Part shown: positions 20,889 to 29,558 of the stretch, piece after piece | Numbering within the stretch: the stretch's first letter is position 1 | Layout of the letters: each line of letters starts with the position of its first letter | NCBI GenBank assembly: GCA_013215465.1 | Contig: JABSOW010000020.1 | Span: forward strand, 1-64,000 | Reading direction: 5' to 3' | Length of the DNA stretch: 64,000 nucleotides | From: Colwellia sp. | Lineage (GTDB): Bacteria; Pseudomonadota; Gammaproteobacteria; Enterobacterales; Alteromonadaceae | Notes under the pieces: model-generated | Databases searched by the model: none | Told to the model about the DNA's origin: nothing | The model's input: only the letters and a program-made list of their open reading frames with translations | Position numbers and translations under genes: made by a program

Positions 20889-21260
20889 ATGACAATGAAC
20901 ACCATCAATGATAATCCAGGATTACTATTGCTCCGTGAAAAAATACGTCACGGTAAAGAGCCTGACAACCCAGCATTACTTCCGCTATGGCTGTCGCTCG
21001 AAGAAGAACATCAGCAACATTTATCAACAATGTATTTGTTAGCGCAACATTTCGAAAATCAATTTTATTTGCTACTTGAAACTGTGGTTGATGAACTCGT
21101 TCCATGCCATTGGCGCAGAACGTGTTTAGATTTTATCTATAAGCCACTAAGCTCGTTACAACGTATTAGTCATGATCAGCAATCAAAAAACCATGTCGCT
21201 AAATTACTGCGTGAATTAGCTGTTTCTAGTCGATATGTTGAACGTAGCCTTATTCAATAA
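20889..21260 (+). CDS. FagA-like protein upstream of fumC
   Basis: Soluble protein of 123 residues from the ATG at 20889 (a second ATG lies two codons on; no good ribosome site is seen for either). Its middle part VPCHWRRTCLDFIYKPLSSLQR is Cys/His/Trp containing. The position between a Fur box and fumC matches the Fur-associated gene fagA of Pseudomonas. The family link is from context and overall character, not from a firm motif. The function is unknown; an iron-starvation role is inferred. Confidence 0.6.
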   Translation: MTMNTINDNPGLLLLREKIRHGKEPDNPALLPLWLSLEEEHQQHLSTMYLLAQHFENQFYLLLETVVDELVPCHWRRTCLDFIYKPLSSLQRISHDQQSKNHVAKLLRELAVSSRYVERSLIQ

Positions 21261-21289
21261 CTATTTATCACAATAATCATAGGTATATT

Positions 21290-22672
21290 ATGAACAATAC
21301 TCGTATAGAGAAAGATAGTATGGGGGAATTATCGGTTCCTCAAGAAGCCCTTTATGCTGCGCAAACACAACGTGCGGTAAATAACTTTCCAGTTAGCGGC
21401 CAGCCAATGCCAAAAGCATTTATTCACGCGCTGATTTTAGCAAAATACTCTGCAGCACAAGCGAACAGCGAATTAAATTTATTACCTGATAATATGGGTA
21501 CTGCCATTTGCCAAGCTGCAGATGAATTGCTAGCCAGTGATTTTAGCCAGCACTTTCCGGTCGACGTTTTTCAAACCGGATCGGGTACCAGTTCAAACAT
21601 GAATGCTAATGAAGTACTGGCGACACTTGCCAGCAAAATTTTTGGAGAAACTGTTGGTGCCAATGATCACATTAATTATGGTCAAAGTAGTAATGACATT
21701 ATTCCTACTGCCATTCATATTAGTGCTGCGCTGGAATTACATGAAAAACTTTTACCTGCGTTAAATCATTTAATTTCAACAATTCAAAAGAAAGCAATTT
21801 CAGTCGATAAGTATGTTAAAACCGGTCGTACTCATTTAATGGATGCCATGCCGGTTCGTATGAGCCAAAGTTTAAATGCTTGGGCTGATCAACTCGCGCA
21901 AAACACCGTGTTATTAAAGCAGTTACAACCCAGTATTCAAAGCTTAGCGCAAGGTGGTACCGCGGTTGGCACTGGCATTAATACGCTTGAATCATTCGCT
22001 CCTCGATTTACCGAAGCCTTGAGTGAAAAAACCGGTGTTGATTTTACCCCAGCAAATAATTTTTTCACCCATATTGGCTCGCAAGATATTGCGGTCTCTT
22101 TATCGGGACAATTAAAAGCGATTGCCGTTTCAATAATGAAAATTGCTAATGATTTACGTTGGATGAATTCAGGCCCATTAGCGGGATTAGGTGAAATAGA
22201 ATTAGAAGCGCTACAGCCGGGCTCTTCAATTATGCCCGGTAAAGTAAATCCGGTGATCCCTGAAGCGGCTTGCATGGTTGCTGCACAAGTTATCGGTAAT
22301 GACAGTACTATCACAATAGCAGGGCAGTCGGGGAATTTCGAGCTGAATGTGATGTTACCTTTGGTAGCGAAAAACTTATTAGAAAGTATTGAATTGCTAA
22401 CAAATATTAGTCATTTATTGGCTGATAAAGCGATTGCAACTTTTGTCGTTAATGAAGAAAAATTAAAAGAAGCACTATCGCGTAATCCTATTTTAGTGAC
22501 CGCGTTAAACCCGATAATCGGTTACGAAAAAGCGGCAGAGATTGCTAAGAAAGCTTATAAAGATGGTCGTCCAATTGTGGAAGTAGCCGCTGATAATACC
22601 GATCTTTCAATTGAAGAGTTAACACGTTTACTTGATCCCAGTAAGTTAACTCAAGGTGGCGTACAAAGTTAA
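21290..22672 (+). CDS. fumC: Class II fumarate hydratase FumC
   Basis: Iron-independent fumarase converting fumarate to malate in the TCA cycle, 460 residues, usual length. The superfamily signature GSSIMPGKVNP is near residue 313, and GSGTSSNMNANEV and TGRTHLMDAMP are also present. It starts 29 bases after the fagA-like gene and shares its Fur-controlled promoter. This fits the known use of FumC in place of Fe-S fumarases when iron is short. Confidence 0.95.
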   Translation: MNNTRIEKDSMGELSVPQEALYAAQTQRAVNNFPVSGQPMPKAFIHALILAKYSAAQANSELNLLPDNMGTAICQAADELLASDFSQHFPVDVFQTGSGTSSNMNANEVLATLASKIFGETVGANDHINYGQSSNDIIPTAIHISAALELHEKLLPALNHLISTIQKKAISVDKYVKTGRTHLMDAMPVRMSQSLNAWADQLAQNTVLLKQLQPSIQSLAQGGTAVGTGINTLESFAPRFTEALSEKTGVDFTPANNFFTHIGSQDIAVSLSGQLKAIAVSIMKIANDLRWMNSGPLAGLGEIELEALQPGSSIMPGKVNPVIPEAACMVAAQVIGNDSTITIAGQSGNFELNVMLPLVAKNLLESIELLTNISHLLADKAIATFVVNEEKLKEALSRNPILVTALNPIIGYEKAAEIAKKAYKDGRPIVEVAADNTDLSIEELTRLLDPSKLTQGGVQS

Positions 22673-22675
22673 TAT

Positions 22676-22728
22676 ATACCCGTTTCACATGAAGATGAAA
22701 CTCGTATCTTGAAGTATCATGGGTATAT
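22676..22728. repeat. TATACCC-type dispersed palindromic repeat
   Basis: Imperfect palindrome with ends TATACCCGTTTCA and TCATGGGTATA and inner GAAGATG/CTTGAAG segments. Related sequences occur at 52070-52128 and about 25705-25750. Confidence 0.6.
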
Positions 22729-22765
22729 ATAACAAAGGAAGCATAATGCTTCCTTTGTTATATAT
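22725..22765 (+). terminator. 18-bp hairpin downstream of fumC
   Basis: A perfect inverted repeat (core AACAAAGGAAGC) around loop ATAAT. It overlaps the end of the repeat next to it. The tail is TATAT rather than a T-run, so termination is likely but not certain. Confidence 0.6.
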
Positions 22766-23128
22766 TACCGCTAATTTTTACGCCAATTAAATTTCATCTG
22801 ACCGGTGGTATGTTCGCAAGTGTTAATGAGGGGTGTTTTGACACTAAATAAAGACTTGGTAATAACGCAAGACAGAAAAATATATATAACCATTAATGAC
22901 TTACTTTGAGGAAATAATTTTCACCTAAATAGATGAACTTTTCTCGGTGAAAAGTAAGCGCGTTGCTGGAAAATAACAGTTAACACTTTTCTGATCCCAG
23001 CCACCTCCTGATATTCCAAGGACAATAACAAAGGTATGCGTGTCTTGTTTAATATTATTAATCCTTTGTGAAATTCGCGTTATACTCTATGATAAACTGC
23101 CTTTATCTTACCTTGATTACTCTTACCT
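22766..23128. other. Upstream region of the ABC exporter, no gene seen
   Basis: It includes an inverted TTTTCACC/GGTGAAAA pair at about 22918-22963 and a promoter-like TTGTGA-16-TATGAT shortly before the ABC gene. There is no ORF with recognisable content. Confidence 0.4.
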
Positions 23129-24916
23129 ATGCGTCCCTCTAGTTATCCTGAACACGAAGTAACCTCGATTAATTGGCAAGCCTTTAAACTGATCCTACCT
23201 TACTTATTTGAATTTAAAAAACGCATTGCTTTTGCTATGGCATGCCTAATACTGACCAAAATTGCCAGTGTTTATTTGCCGTTTATTCTAAAAGATATTG
23301 TTGATACTTTAGATGCAAATGTACCTGAAAATTTGCGAGTGGCTATTGTCCCTCTTGGTTTAGTCGCTGCTTATGGTATGGTGCGCTTAACTATTGTGGT
23401 ATTTGCTGAAATTAGAGATACACTTTTTGGTCGAGTAACTGAACGAGCTATTCGCCGCATTGGTTTAAATGTTTTTCGCCATTTACATGCCCTAGATTTA
23501 GATTTTCATTTGAATCGCCAAACGGGTGGTTTATCCCGTGATATTGAACGTGGTACTTCAGGTATTAGTTTTTTAATGCGCTTTATGGTGTTTAACATAG
23601 TACCCACCTTACTTGAAATTACCATGGTAGTGACTATTTTATTCGTTAACTATGGTATTTGGTTTGCGCTGATAACCTTAGGCTCCATTGTTGTTTATAT
23701 TTCTTATTCTGTTTATGCCACCGAGTTACGAACACGTTTTGTACGGGCAGCAAATAAAGCTGATTCATCAAGTAATACTCGTGCAATTGATAGTCTATTA
23801 AACTATGAAACCGTTAAATACTTTACTAATGAAGAATTTGAAGCGAAGGCTTATGATCAGCAATTAGCCACGTGGGAACAGGCAAAAATAAAGAATCGCT
23901 TATCCTTATTTGCGCTTAACGGCGGCCAAGCCTGTATTATCGCGTTAGCAATGACGTCAATGTTGGCGCTTGCTGCCGTAAAGGTCAGTGAGGGCGAAAT
24001 GACCTTAGGTGACTTTGTTTTGATCAATGCCTTTATGATGCAGCTTTTTATGCCACTGAATTTTTTAGGTTTTGTCTATCGTGAAATTAAAGGCTCATTA
24101 GCAAATATTGAAAACTTATTTGGCTTATTGGCAAAATCACCTAAAGTACAAGATATCCCTGATGCAAAAGAATTAGCCATTAAACATGGTGCAATAACGT
24201 TCGAGAATATTGAGTTTTCTTATCATGAAAAACGAAAAATCATTAAAAATATTTCCTTTAAAGTTAACGCTGGAGAAAAAGTTGCGGTGGTTGGCACCAG
24301 TGGCTCAGGAAAATCAACCTTAGTAAAACTGTTATTTCGATTTTACGATGTCAGTAGTGGTAATATTTTGATTGATGATCAAAATATTGCAGAAGTTAGT
24401 CAACATTCTTTACGCCAACACATAGGCATTGTGCCACAAGATACGGTGTTATTTAATGACAGCTTATTTGCTAATGTACAATACGGCGATCCTAAGGCAA
24501 GTAAGGCACAGGTAATGACAGCCATTGAAATGGCGCATCTAACCCAATTTGTTGCCAGTTTACCTGATGGTGTTGAAACCGTAGTGGGCGAGCGAGGATT
24601 AAAGCTTTCTGGTGGTGAAAAGCAGCGTGTCGCTATTGCACGAACAATATTAAAAAAACCAGCTATTTTAGTATTTGATGAAGCTACTTCATCACTTGAC
24701 AGCCAGTCAGAGCAGGCTATTTTAACAGCGATAAATGAAGTGGCTAAAAACCGAACTAGCTTAGTGATTGCTCACCGGCTATCCACCATTATTGATAGCG
24801 ATAATATTATTGTCATGAGTGAAGGTGAAATTGTTGAGCAGGGTAATCATCAACAATTATTAGCATTGCATGGACAATATAGTAAAATGTGGCAATTACA
24901 ACAATCAAGTCATTAA
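23129..24916 (+). CDS. Atm1-type ABC exporter (fused permease/ATPase)
   Basis: Half-transporter of 595 residues with a six-helix membrane domain (about 25-310) and an ATPase domain. Walker A GTSGSGKST is near 390, the signature LSGGEKQR near 493, and Walker B ILVFDEATS near 512. Sequence style (RDTLFGRVTERAIRRIGLNVFRHLHALDLDFHLNRQTG in short pieces) is that of the ABCB7/Atm1 group, which exports glutathione-linked sulfur species or metal-thiol conjugates. The substrate is inferred from the family only. A single gene. Confidence 0.9.
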   Translation: MRPSSYPEHEVTSINWQAFKLILPYLFEFKKRIAFAMACLILTKIASVYLPFILKDIVDTLDANVPENLRVAIVPLGLVAAYGMVRLTIVVFAEIRDTLFGRVTERAIRRIGLNVFRHLHALDLDFHLNRQTGGLSRDIERGTSGISFLMRFMVFNIVPTLLEITMVVTILFVNYGIWFALITLGSIVVYISYSVYATELRTRFVRAANKADSSSNTRAIDSLLNYETVKYFTNEEFEAKAYDQQLATWEQAKIKNRLSLFALNGGQACIIALAMTSMLALAAVKVSEGEMTLGDFVLINAFMMQLFMPLNFLGFVYREIKGSLANIENLFGLLAKSPKVQDIPDAKELAIKHGAITFENIEFSYHEKRKIIKNISFKVNAGEKVAVVGTSGSGKSTLVKLLFRFYDVSSGNILIDDQNIAEVSQHSLRQHIGIVPQDTVLFNDSLFANVQYGDPKASKAQVMTAIEMAHLTQFVASLPDGVETVVGERGLKLSGGEKQRVAIARTILKKPAILVFDEATSSLDSQSEQAILTAINEVAKNRTSLVIAHRLSTIIDSDNIIVMSEGEIVEQGNHQQLLALHGQYSKMWQLQQSSH

Positions 24917-24955
24917 ATAAAGTGTAGTGTTATAGCAATCACATTTAATTGGTGA

Positions 24956-25322
24956 TCATGTGAACTTAGCCCAACTTCTGGTGCATATTGATTTCACTCT
25001 CGCTATATCTTCCCTAAAGGTATTCCATGCATCACTTACTTGCTGAACTATGTCTTCGTAGCCATTGAATGCTTGATTGGCTAATTCATTTTGGCGAGTA
25101 GGGAGGTAATTTAATCAGGCTAACATTGTTAATCCCTTCCTGTGCCTTATCGCTCGTGGTCTAGTGCCTTTTTCTGCCCACAATCTAGTTATTGTATTTT
25201 GTTGACCAAATCGTGCTTCATCTTGAAACCATATATCAACTTTATCTAATGATATTAGCTCAGGAATAATGATGATAGATTCACGTTGGAAATTTTTTAA
25301 ATAGCTCTTGAGTCTCTTGTTG
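24956..25322 (-). pseudogene. Decayed IS630-type transposase fragment
   Basis: Reverse-strand translation gives DKVDIWFQDEARFGQQNT then LWAEKGTRP, the DDE-domain hallmark of IS630-like transposases. It ends in a stop after GLTMLA, then continues in another piece (FNGYEDIVQQVSDAWNTF...VKSICTRSW) after an internal deletion. The 5' part ([11 protein letters not shown]) is frameshifted. It is dead. Its left edge abuts the remnant dehydrogenase at about 25323. Confidence 0.85.
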
Positions 25323-25758
25323 ATAAGCTAGCATTGAAAAATACCAGCATGATACTGGATGAAAAGCACAGTCCAGTATTTGATGAGTTAACCTTGCAAA
25401 CTTCAGTAGATCATATCTTTGTGGCGGGTGATGCGAATAATACCTTAACCTTATTACATGAAGCCGCTGATGATGGCAAAGTTGCCAGTAGTAATGCTGG
25501 TAGTTACCCTGTTATTGCCCATGGACAAAGACGAGCGCCATTATCCGTGGTTTTCACTGAGCCGCAAGTTGCCAGTGTCGGCTTAAATTTAACGCAAGTA
25601 AAGCACTTATATAGCGACAGACATGACGTTAATTATGTGACCGGACAAGTGAGTTTTGAAAGCCAAGGGCGAAGTCGCGTTATGGGTAAAATAAAGGGCT
25701 ACTTAAGATATATATCCATACCACCTCAAGATGCGAGTTTCAGGAGCTCATTAGCAAA
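25323..25758 (+). pseudogene. Truncated dihydrolipoamide dehydrogenase-like flavoprotein
   Basis: Only the C-terminal third remains: the NAD/FAD site [23 protein letters not shown], and the start of the dimerisation domain [16 protein letters not shown]. The N-terminal FAD and NAD domains are missing at the junction with the IS630 remnant. The C-terminus runs into a repeat after GKIKGYLR, so both ends are lost and no start codon of the original gene remains. Confidence 0.8.
25705..25750. repeat. Partial TATACCC-type repeat at the end of the flavoprotein remnant
   Basis: TATATCCATACC followed by CCTCAAGATGCGAGTTTCAG resembles the CTTGAAGATGCATGATTCAG part of the repeat at 52070-52128. It replaces the normal C-terminus of the truncated gene. 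Confidence 0.45.
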
Positions 25759-25786
25759 CTGATCACATCACAAAATTAATGAAAGA

Positions 25787-25850
25787 TAGAATAACTATAT
25801 TTAAATTATTTTGTTTGTTCTAAGCTCGCTAATGTAGCTCTAAGTTGTCT
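25787..25850. repeat. TAGAATAACTATAT repeat, copy 1
   Basis: Shares TAGAATAACTATAT, a TTGTTC block and TAGCTCT at matching spacing with 27851-27910. Confidence 0.5.
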
Positions 25851-25872
25851 TGCAATAGGAGAGGGTCCATAT

Positions 25873-25995
25873 ATGGTATTATTTGGTCAAGTAGAAATAC
25901 ACTTAATATCGGCACTATTAACTTATTGTGTGCCATTTATAGTTTTTATCTTGGGTAATAGACCGGGTATCAAAACAAAAAGTAAAGGTGAGTAA
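25873..25995 (+). CDS. 40-residue predicted single-pass membrane protein
   Basis: Small ORF with GAGGG seven bases before its ATG. One hydrophobic helix (LISALLTYCVPFIVFIL, about 11-27) is followed by a basic tail (NRPGIKTKSKGE). Its stop is immediately followed by the ATG of the bicupin gene, whose ribosome site (AAAGGTGAG) lies inside this ORF, so the two look translationally coupled. No family recognised. Hypothetical but well supported by context. Confidence 0.6.
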   Translation: MVLFGQVEIHLISALLTYCVPFIVFILGNRPGIKTKSKGE

Positions 25996-26646
25996 ATGCT
26001 AAATATGAATTTTGAGCAAAGGGTTGTTATTGAAACTTATCAACAACCTTGGATTGCTAGCCCTCGTGCTGGCGTATGGCGAAAACCTTTAGCCAGAGAA
26101 GAGGCAGAAAGAGGTCATGCAACTAGCTTAGTTAAGTTTGCAGCAGGTGCTAGCTTTAGCGAACACGATCATCCTTTAGGTGAAGAAATATTGGTGTTAT
26201 CTGGAACTTTTTCAGACCACACGGGTGATTATCAAGCAGGTACTTACTTTCGTAATCCTGAAGGATTTACTCATGCTCCATTTAGTAAAGAAGGTTGTGT
26301 TTTATTGGTAAAATTGCATCAGTTTCAAGCGGGTGATGATGAACATGTTGTTATTGATAGCCGAAATGCCGCTTGGTTACCGGGTGCCGGTGGTTTATCG
26401 GTTATGCCTTTACATAATTACCGAGCAGAATCGACCGCGCTAGTTAAATGGCCTAAGGGAGAGCGTTTTCAAGCACATCAACATTTTGGTGGTGAAGAAA
26501 TATTTGTTATAAGTGGTGAGTTTATTGATGAGCATGGTCGTTACCCGCAAGGAACTTGGCTGCGTAGCCCACATTTAAGTGAACACTTTCCTTATGTTGA
26601 ACAAGAAACGATTATATTAGTTAAAGTAGGGCATTTAGATAAATAA
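25996..26646 (+). CDS. ChrR-like bicupin protein
   Basis: Two tandem cupin domains in 216 residues. The first has HDHPLGEEILVLSG and a closing histidine region THAPF; the second has HQHFGGEEIFVISG and SEHFPY. Each contributes a plausible metal site (H-x-H, E, H). This architecture is close to the cupin half of ChrR anti-sigma factors and related stand-alone proteins; no zinc-binding anti-sigma domain is present, so it is not a full ChrR. It is coupled to the small membrane ORF just upstream. Function unknown. Confidence 0.8.
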   Translation: MLNMNFEQRVVIETYQQPWIASPRAGVWRKPLAREEAERGHATSLVKFAAGASFSEHDHPLGEEILVLSGTFSDHTGDYQAGTYFRNPEGFTHAPFSKEGCVLLVKLHQFQAGDDEHVVIDSRNAAWLPGAGGLSVMPLHNYRAESTALVKWPKGERFQAHQHFGGEEIFVISGEFIDEHGRYPQGTWLRSPHLSEHFPYVEQETIILVKVGHLDK

Positions 26647-26696
26647 TCTATATCACTATAGCGCTATTAGCTAACACTATAGTGATGCTATTGTGA

Positions 26697-27095
26697 CTAA
26701 TTTACGGCAGACTTAACACTAGCAGCGCTAAAGCGCACTTTACGCTGACTCCTTCGCAGGCGTTCTTGCCCTAATATATTTTTAGTGTTGATATCACCTA
26801 AGGAGAGTTTTTCTTCCCTAGTGAATTCGCCATCGGCTATTAGTGATAAATAACGTGAACTGCAAACTCTTAAGAAAGAGGTAAAGTTACTAACATCATG
26901 ATCAGCATCAAGATATTCATGGTACAACTTAGTGATCATTTGATTTAAGGTCATTTCATCACGAAATGCCAACTCTGCTAATATGTCCCAAAAGAACTCT
27001 TCTAAACGAATAGAAGTAACCACCCCATCTATGCGAAGTGATTTAGTTCGATAAGCCCATAATTGGCTATCGGCATTTATAAAAAGTTGACACAT
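26697..27095 (-). CDS. Ribbon-helix-helix domain protein (RHH_4 type)
   Basis: 132 residues. The N-terminal half (LRIDGVVTSIRLEEFFWDIL...MTLNQMITKLYHE) fits the RHH_4 family of small arc-like proteins. The C-terminal tail is basic (RLRRSQRKVRF). It may bind DNA. It is encoded 26 bases downstream of the DJ-1/PfpI gene on the same strand and probably cotranscribed. Confidence 0.75.
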   Translation of the reverse strand: MCQLFINADSQLWAYRTKSLRIDGVVTSIRLEEFFWDILAELAFRDEMTLNQMITKLYHEYLDADHDVSNFTSFLRVCSSRYLSLIADGEFTREEKLSLGDINTKNILGQERLRRSQRKVRFSAASVKSAVN

Positions 27096-27121
27096 AATTA
27101 CTCTCTTGATGCTAATAAAAA

Positions 27122-27679
27122 TTAAAACAGTGCGACAAATTGCTTTAACATGGCAGGATGAGCAGGCCAGGCGGGAGCGGTTACTAAATTACCGTCAGTA
27201 ATGGCGCCATCCATAGGTAAATCAATGTACTCAGCGCCAGCCATCTTCATTTCTGGTTGGCAAGCAGGGTAAGCAGATACTTTTTTACCTGCAAGTACGC
27301 CTGCAGCACTGAGTAATTGTGGACCGTGGCAAATTGATGCGATAGGTTTATTGCTTTTAGTAAAGTGTTGAATGATTTCGATGACTTTAGCATTTAAACG
27401 CAAATATTCTGGCGCACGACCACCTGGTAAATATAAGGCATCGTAGTCTTCTACATTAACTTCAGCAAACGTCATATTAAGCGTAAAGTTATGACCTCGC
27501 TTTTCGGTATAAGTTTGATCACCTTCAAAATCATGAATTGAAGTAGCAATAGTATCGCCCGCTTTTTTATCTGGGCAAACGGCATCAACATCGTGACCCA
27601 TTGCTAATAAAGCTTGAAAGGGAACCATATTTTCATAGTCTTCAACAAAATCACCGGTGATCATAAGTACTTTAGCCAT
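27122..27679 (-). CDS. DJ-1/PfpI family protein
   Basis: Class I glutamine amidotransferase-like protein of 185 residues. The nucleophile elbow is [14 protein letters not shown] with Cys near 117, and an early Glu in GDFVEDYEN fits the family's acidic partner. Such proteins act as glyoxalases, deglycases or proteases; which one applies here cannot be told from the sequence. It is followed by the RHH gene. Confidence 0.88.
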   Translation of the reverse strand: MAKVLMITGDFVEDYENMVPFQALLAMGHDVDAVCPDKKAGDTIATSIHDFEGDQTYTEKRGHNFTLNMTFAEVNVEDYDALYLPGGRAPEYLRLNAKVIEIIQHFTKSNKPIASICHGPQLLSAAGVLAGKKVSAYPACQPEMKMAGAEYIDLPMDGAITDGNLVTAPAWPAHPAMLKQFVALF

Positions 27680-27850
27680 TGGTAGATCCTTATATAATAG
27701 TATTTACTAAATGAGTTAAAATTCATCCATTTAATGTTTTTGAATATTGATTAAATCATAATAGACAACAACTTTGGTAACATAGGAATACTACATATTT
27801 ATTCTCATATTAAATACAATTTATGCCTTAGCCGTTACTGCGACATTATC

Positions 27851-27910
27851 TAGAATAACTATATCCAGATATTTTATTGTTCGAACTCCCTGACATAGCT
27901 CTGAATTAAT
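27851..27910. repeat. TAGAATAACTATAT repeat, copy 2
   Basis: Diverged copy of the element at 25787-25850, placed in the gap between the LysR and DJ-1 genes. Its end lies near the LysR stop codon. Confidence 0.5.
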
Positions 27911-27934
27911 TATTTTATTTGCTATAACACTAGT

Positions 27935-28834
27935 TTACGGATTCAATAATATTGCTGTTAACCTATTTAATCCTTTGCCTTTATTGGTTATTTTCCACGC
28001 CATAAATAAATCTTGAGGCACAGGTTGCTCTGCTAATTCGATAACCACTAGTTTGCCTGCCTCAATATAAGGGTGAACCAGACATTTTGGTAAATAGCCA
28101 AAGCCTATTCCTGCAACAATGGCGGCAATTTTATGAGCGATGGAACTGACAAAAAAATGTTGGCTGTCAACAAACATATTCACTGACCATGGAATTTCAT
28201 GTTTTGCAGTATCATGAACAATAACGCCTCGGTACTCTGTTAGTTCGTGAGGTTGAATTGGCTGGTTACCCCTAGATAATCTATGTGATAACTGATGAGA
28301 TTTACTGATAACCAAAACTGTATCTAATGCTCCTGTTTTTATTGCTCGAATACCTTTTTGATTAGGCACTGGTGAAGGTGCGCCAATAACTAAATCAACC
28401 CTATCATCAATTAACGCCTCCCAAGTACCATTCATTACTTCTTCTTGCACATCAATTTCAATATTTTTATGCTCCGCTAAAAAACGTTGTATACCAGTAA
28501 AAGTGGGGGTGATGTCGATAATTGAATCGCAAGCAATACGTATTTTAGGTTCCCAGCCATTGGCAATCGTTTGGGTTTGCTTTGAAAGTGCATTGATCGC
28601 TTGCAAGACTTTTCGCCCTTCTACCAATAAATGTTTGCCTGCTGGGGTAAGTACAGCACGTCGACCTTGGCGCTGAAATAGCGTGACATTTAACTGCTCT
28701 TCCAATTTTTGCACTATATAAGAAAGCGCTGAGGGCACTTTATTTAACTGCTCTGCCGCTGCGGCATAACTACCACGATATTCAATGGCGTCTAATACCA
28801 GTAATGCTTCAATACTTATCGGTGGTGTTTTCAT
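27935..28834 (-). CDS. LysR family transcriptional regulator (YhaJ-like)
   Basis: 299 residues. The N-terminal winged helix (YRGSYAAAAEQLNKVPSALSY...LFQRQGRRAVLTPAG) is followed by a substrate-binding domain. It is divergent from doxX, ghqR and pirin genes, the same set that surrounds yhaJ in E. coli (yqjF, yqjG, yhaK). A perfect inverted repeat with the LysR T-N11-A pattern lies in the shared promoter region. In E. coli YhaJ responds to aromatic/quinone compounds; a similar inducer is inferred. Confidence 0.85.
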   Translation of the reverse strand: MKTPPISIEALLVLDAIEYRGSYAAAAEQLNKVPSALSYIVQKLEEQLNVTLFQRQGRRAVLTPAGKHLLVEGRKVLQAINALSKQTQTIANGWEPKIRIACDSIIDITPTFTGIQRFLAEHKNIEIDVQEEVMNGTWEALIDDRVDLVIGAPSPVPNQKGIRAIKTGALDTVLVISKSHQLSHRLSRGNQPIQPHELTEYRGVIVHDTAKHEIPWSVNMFVDSQHFFVSSIAHKIAAIVAGIGFGYLPKCLVHPYIEAGKLVVIELAEQPVPQDLFMAWKITNKGKGLNRLTAILLNP

Positions 28835-28857
28835 TATGTGTCAGCCAAATAATTAAT

Positions 28858-28876
28858 TGTTCAAATTATTTGAACA
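28858..28876. promoter_or_regulatory. LysR operator in the divergent promoter
   Basis: TGTTCAAATTATTTGAACA is a perfect 8-bp inverted repeat around TTA, 24 bases before the LysR start and 88 before doxX. It contains a T-N11-A motif, as expected for a LysR recognition site. Confidence 0.7.
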
Positions 28877-28963
28877 TATCAAACAAATACTAAGGGTTAA
28901 TCAATAACAATTCAACGTATACAATAGCTACATACTCACTTGATAGCAATTTAAGGAAATGTC

Positions 28964-29422
28964 ATGAATATTAAAAGCATCACTAGTAGCATCACTAAAA
29001 CTGAACAATCTTTATCAACCTTACCATTACGATTAATCGCAGGTGTGATTTTTACCGCTCACGGTGCGCAAAAGCTTTTTGCTTGGTTTGGCGGTTATGG
29101 TTTAGAGGGTACTGGACAATGGATGGCCTCAATCGGACTAACGCCGGGTTACTTAATGGCATTAATGGCGGGCAGTGCTGAATTTTTTGGCGGTTTATTA
29201 TTAATTATTGGTTTTCTTACTAGACCAACAAGCTTTGTTTTAGCCATTACCATGATTGTTGCCATTGTTACTGTGCATCTAGAAAATGGCCTATTTATGA
29301 GTAGTAATGGTTATGAGTTTGCTTTATCGCTTTTAGCTATAACACTAACGCTATTTATTCAAGGCGGTGGCAAACATTCAATTGATAACAAAGTTTATCG
29401 TGCGCTAAGTGCTAAGGCATAA
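28964..29422 (+). CDS. DoxX family membrane protein (YqjF-like)
   Basis: 152-residue protein with four hydrophobic segments. PLRLIAGVIFTAHGAQKLFAWFGG and AEFFGGLLLIIGFLTRP (in parts) are typical of DoxX/SURF4-like proteins. It is first in the operon with the hydroquinone reductase and pirin genes. The role may be electron transfer linked to quinone detoxification; not proven. Confidence 0.85.
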   Translation: MNIKSITSSITKTEQSLSTLPLRLIAGVIFTAHGAQKLFAWFGGYGLEGTGQWMASIGLTPGYLMALMAGSAEFFGGLLLIIGFLTRPTSFVLAITMIVAIVTVHLENGLFMSSNGYEFALSLLAITLTLFIQGGGKHSIDNKVYRALSAKA

Positions 29423-29558
29423 GCACTAACGTCTAAGTATTCACGTTTAAGCATTGATATTTAAGTAAGAACGCTTAAGCAATAATTAACATCAGCCAAA
29501 AGTAATATCAGCCAATAGTAATGCTATTGGTGCAACCAACAATATTTAGGGGTTTTTC

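Noticed and set aside
21937-22314. 125-codon minus-strand ORF inside fumC
   Set aside because: Shadow of fumC in another frame; no independent signals.
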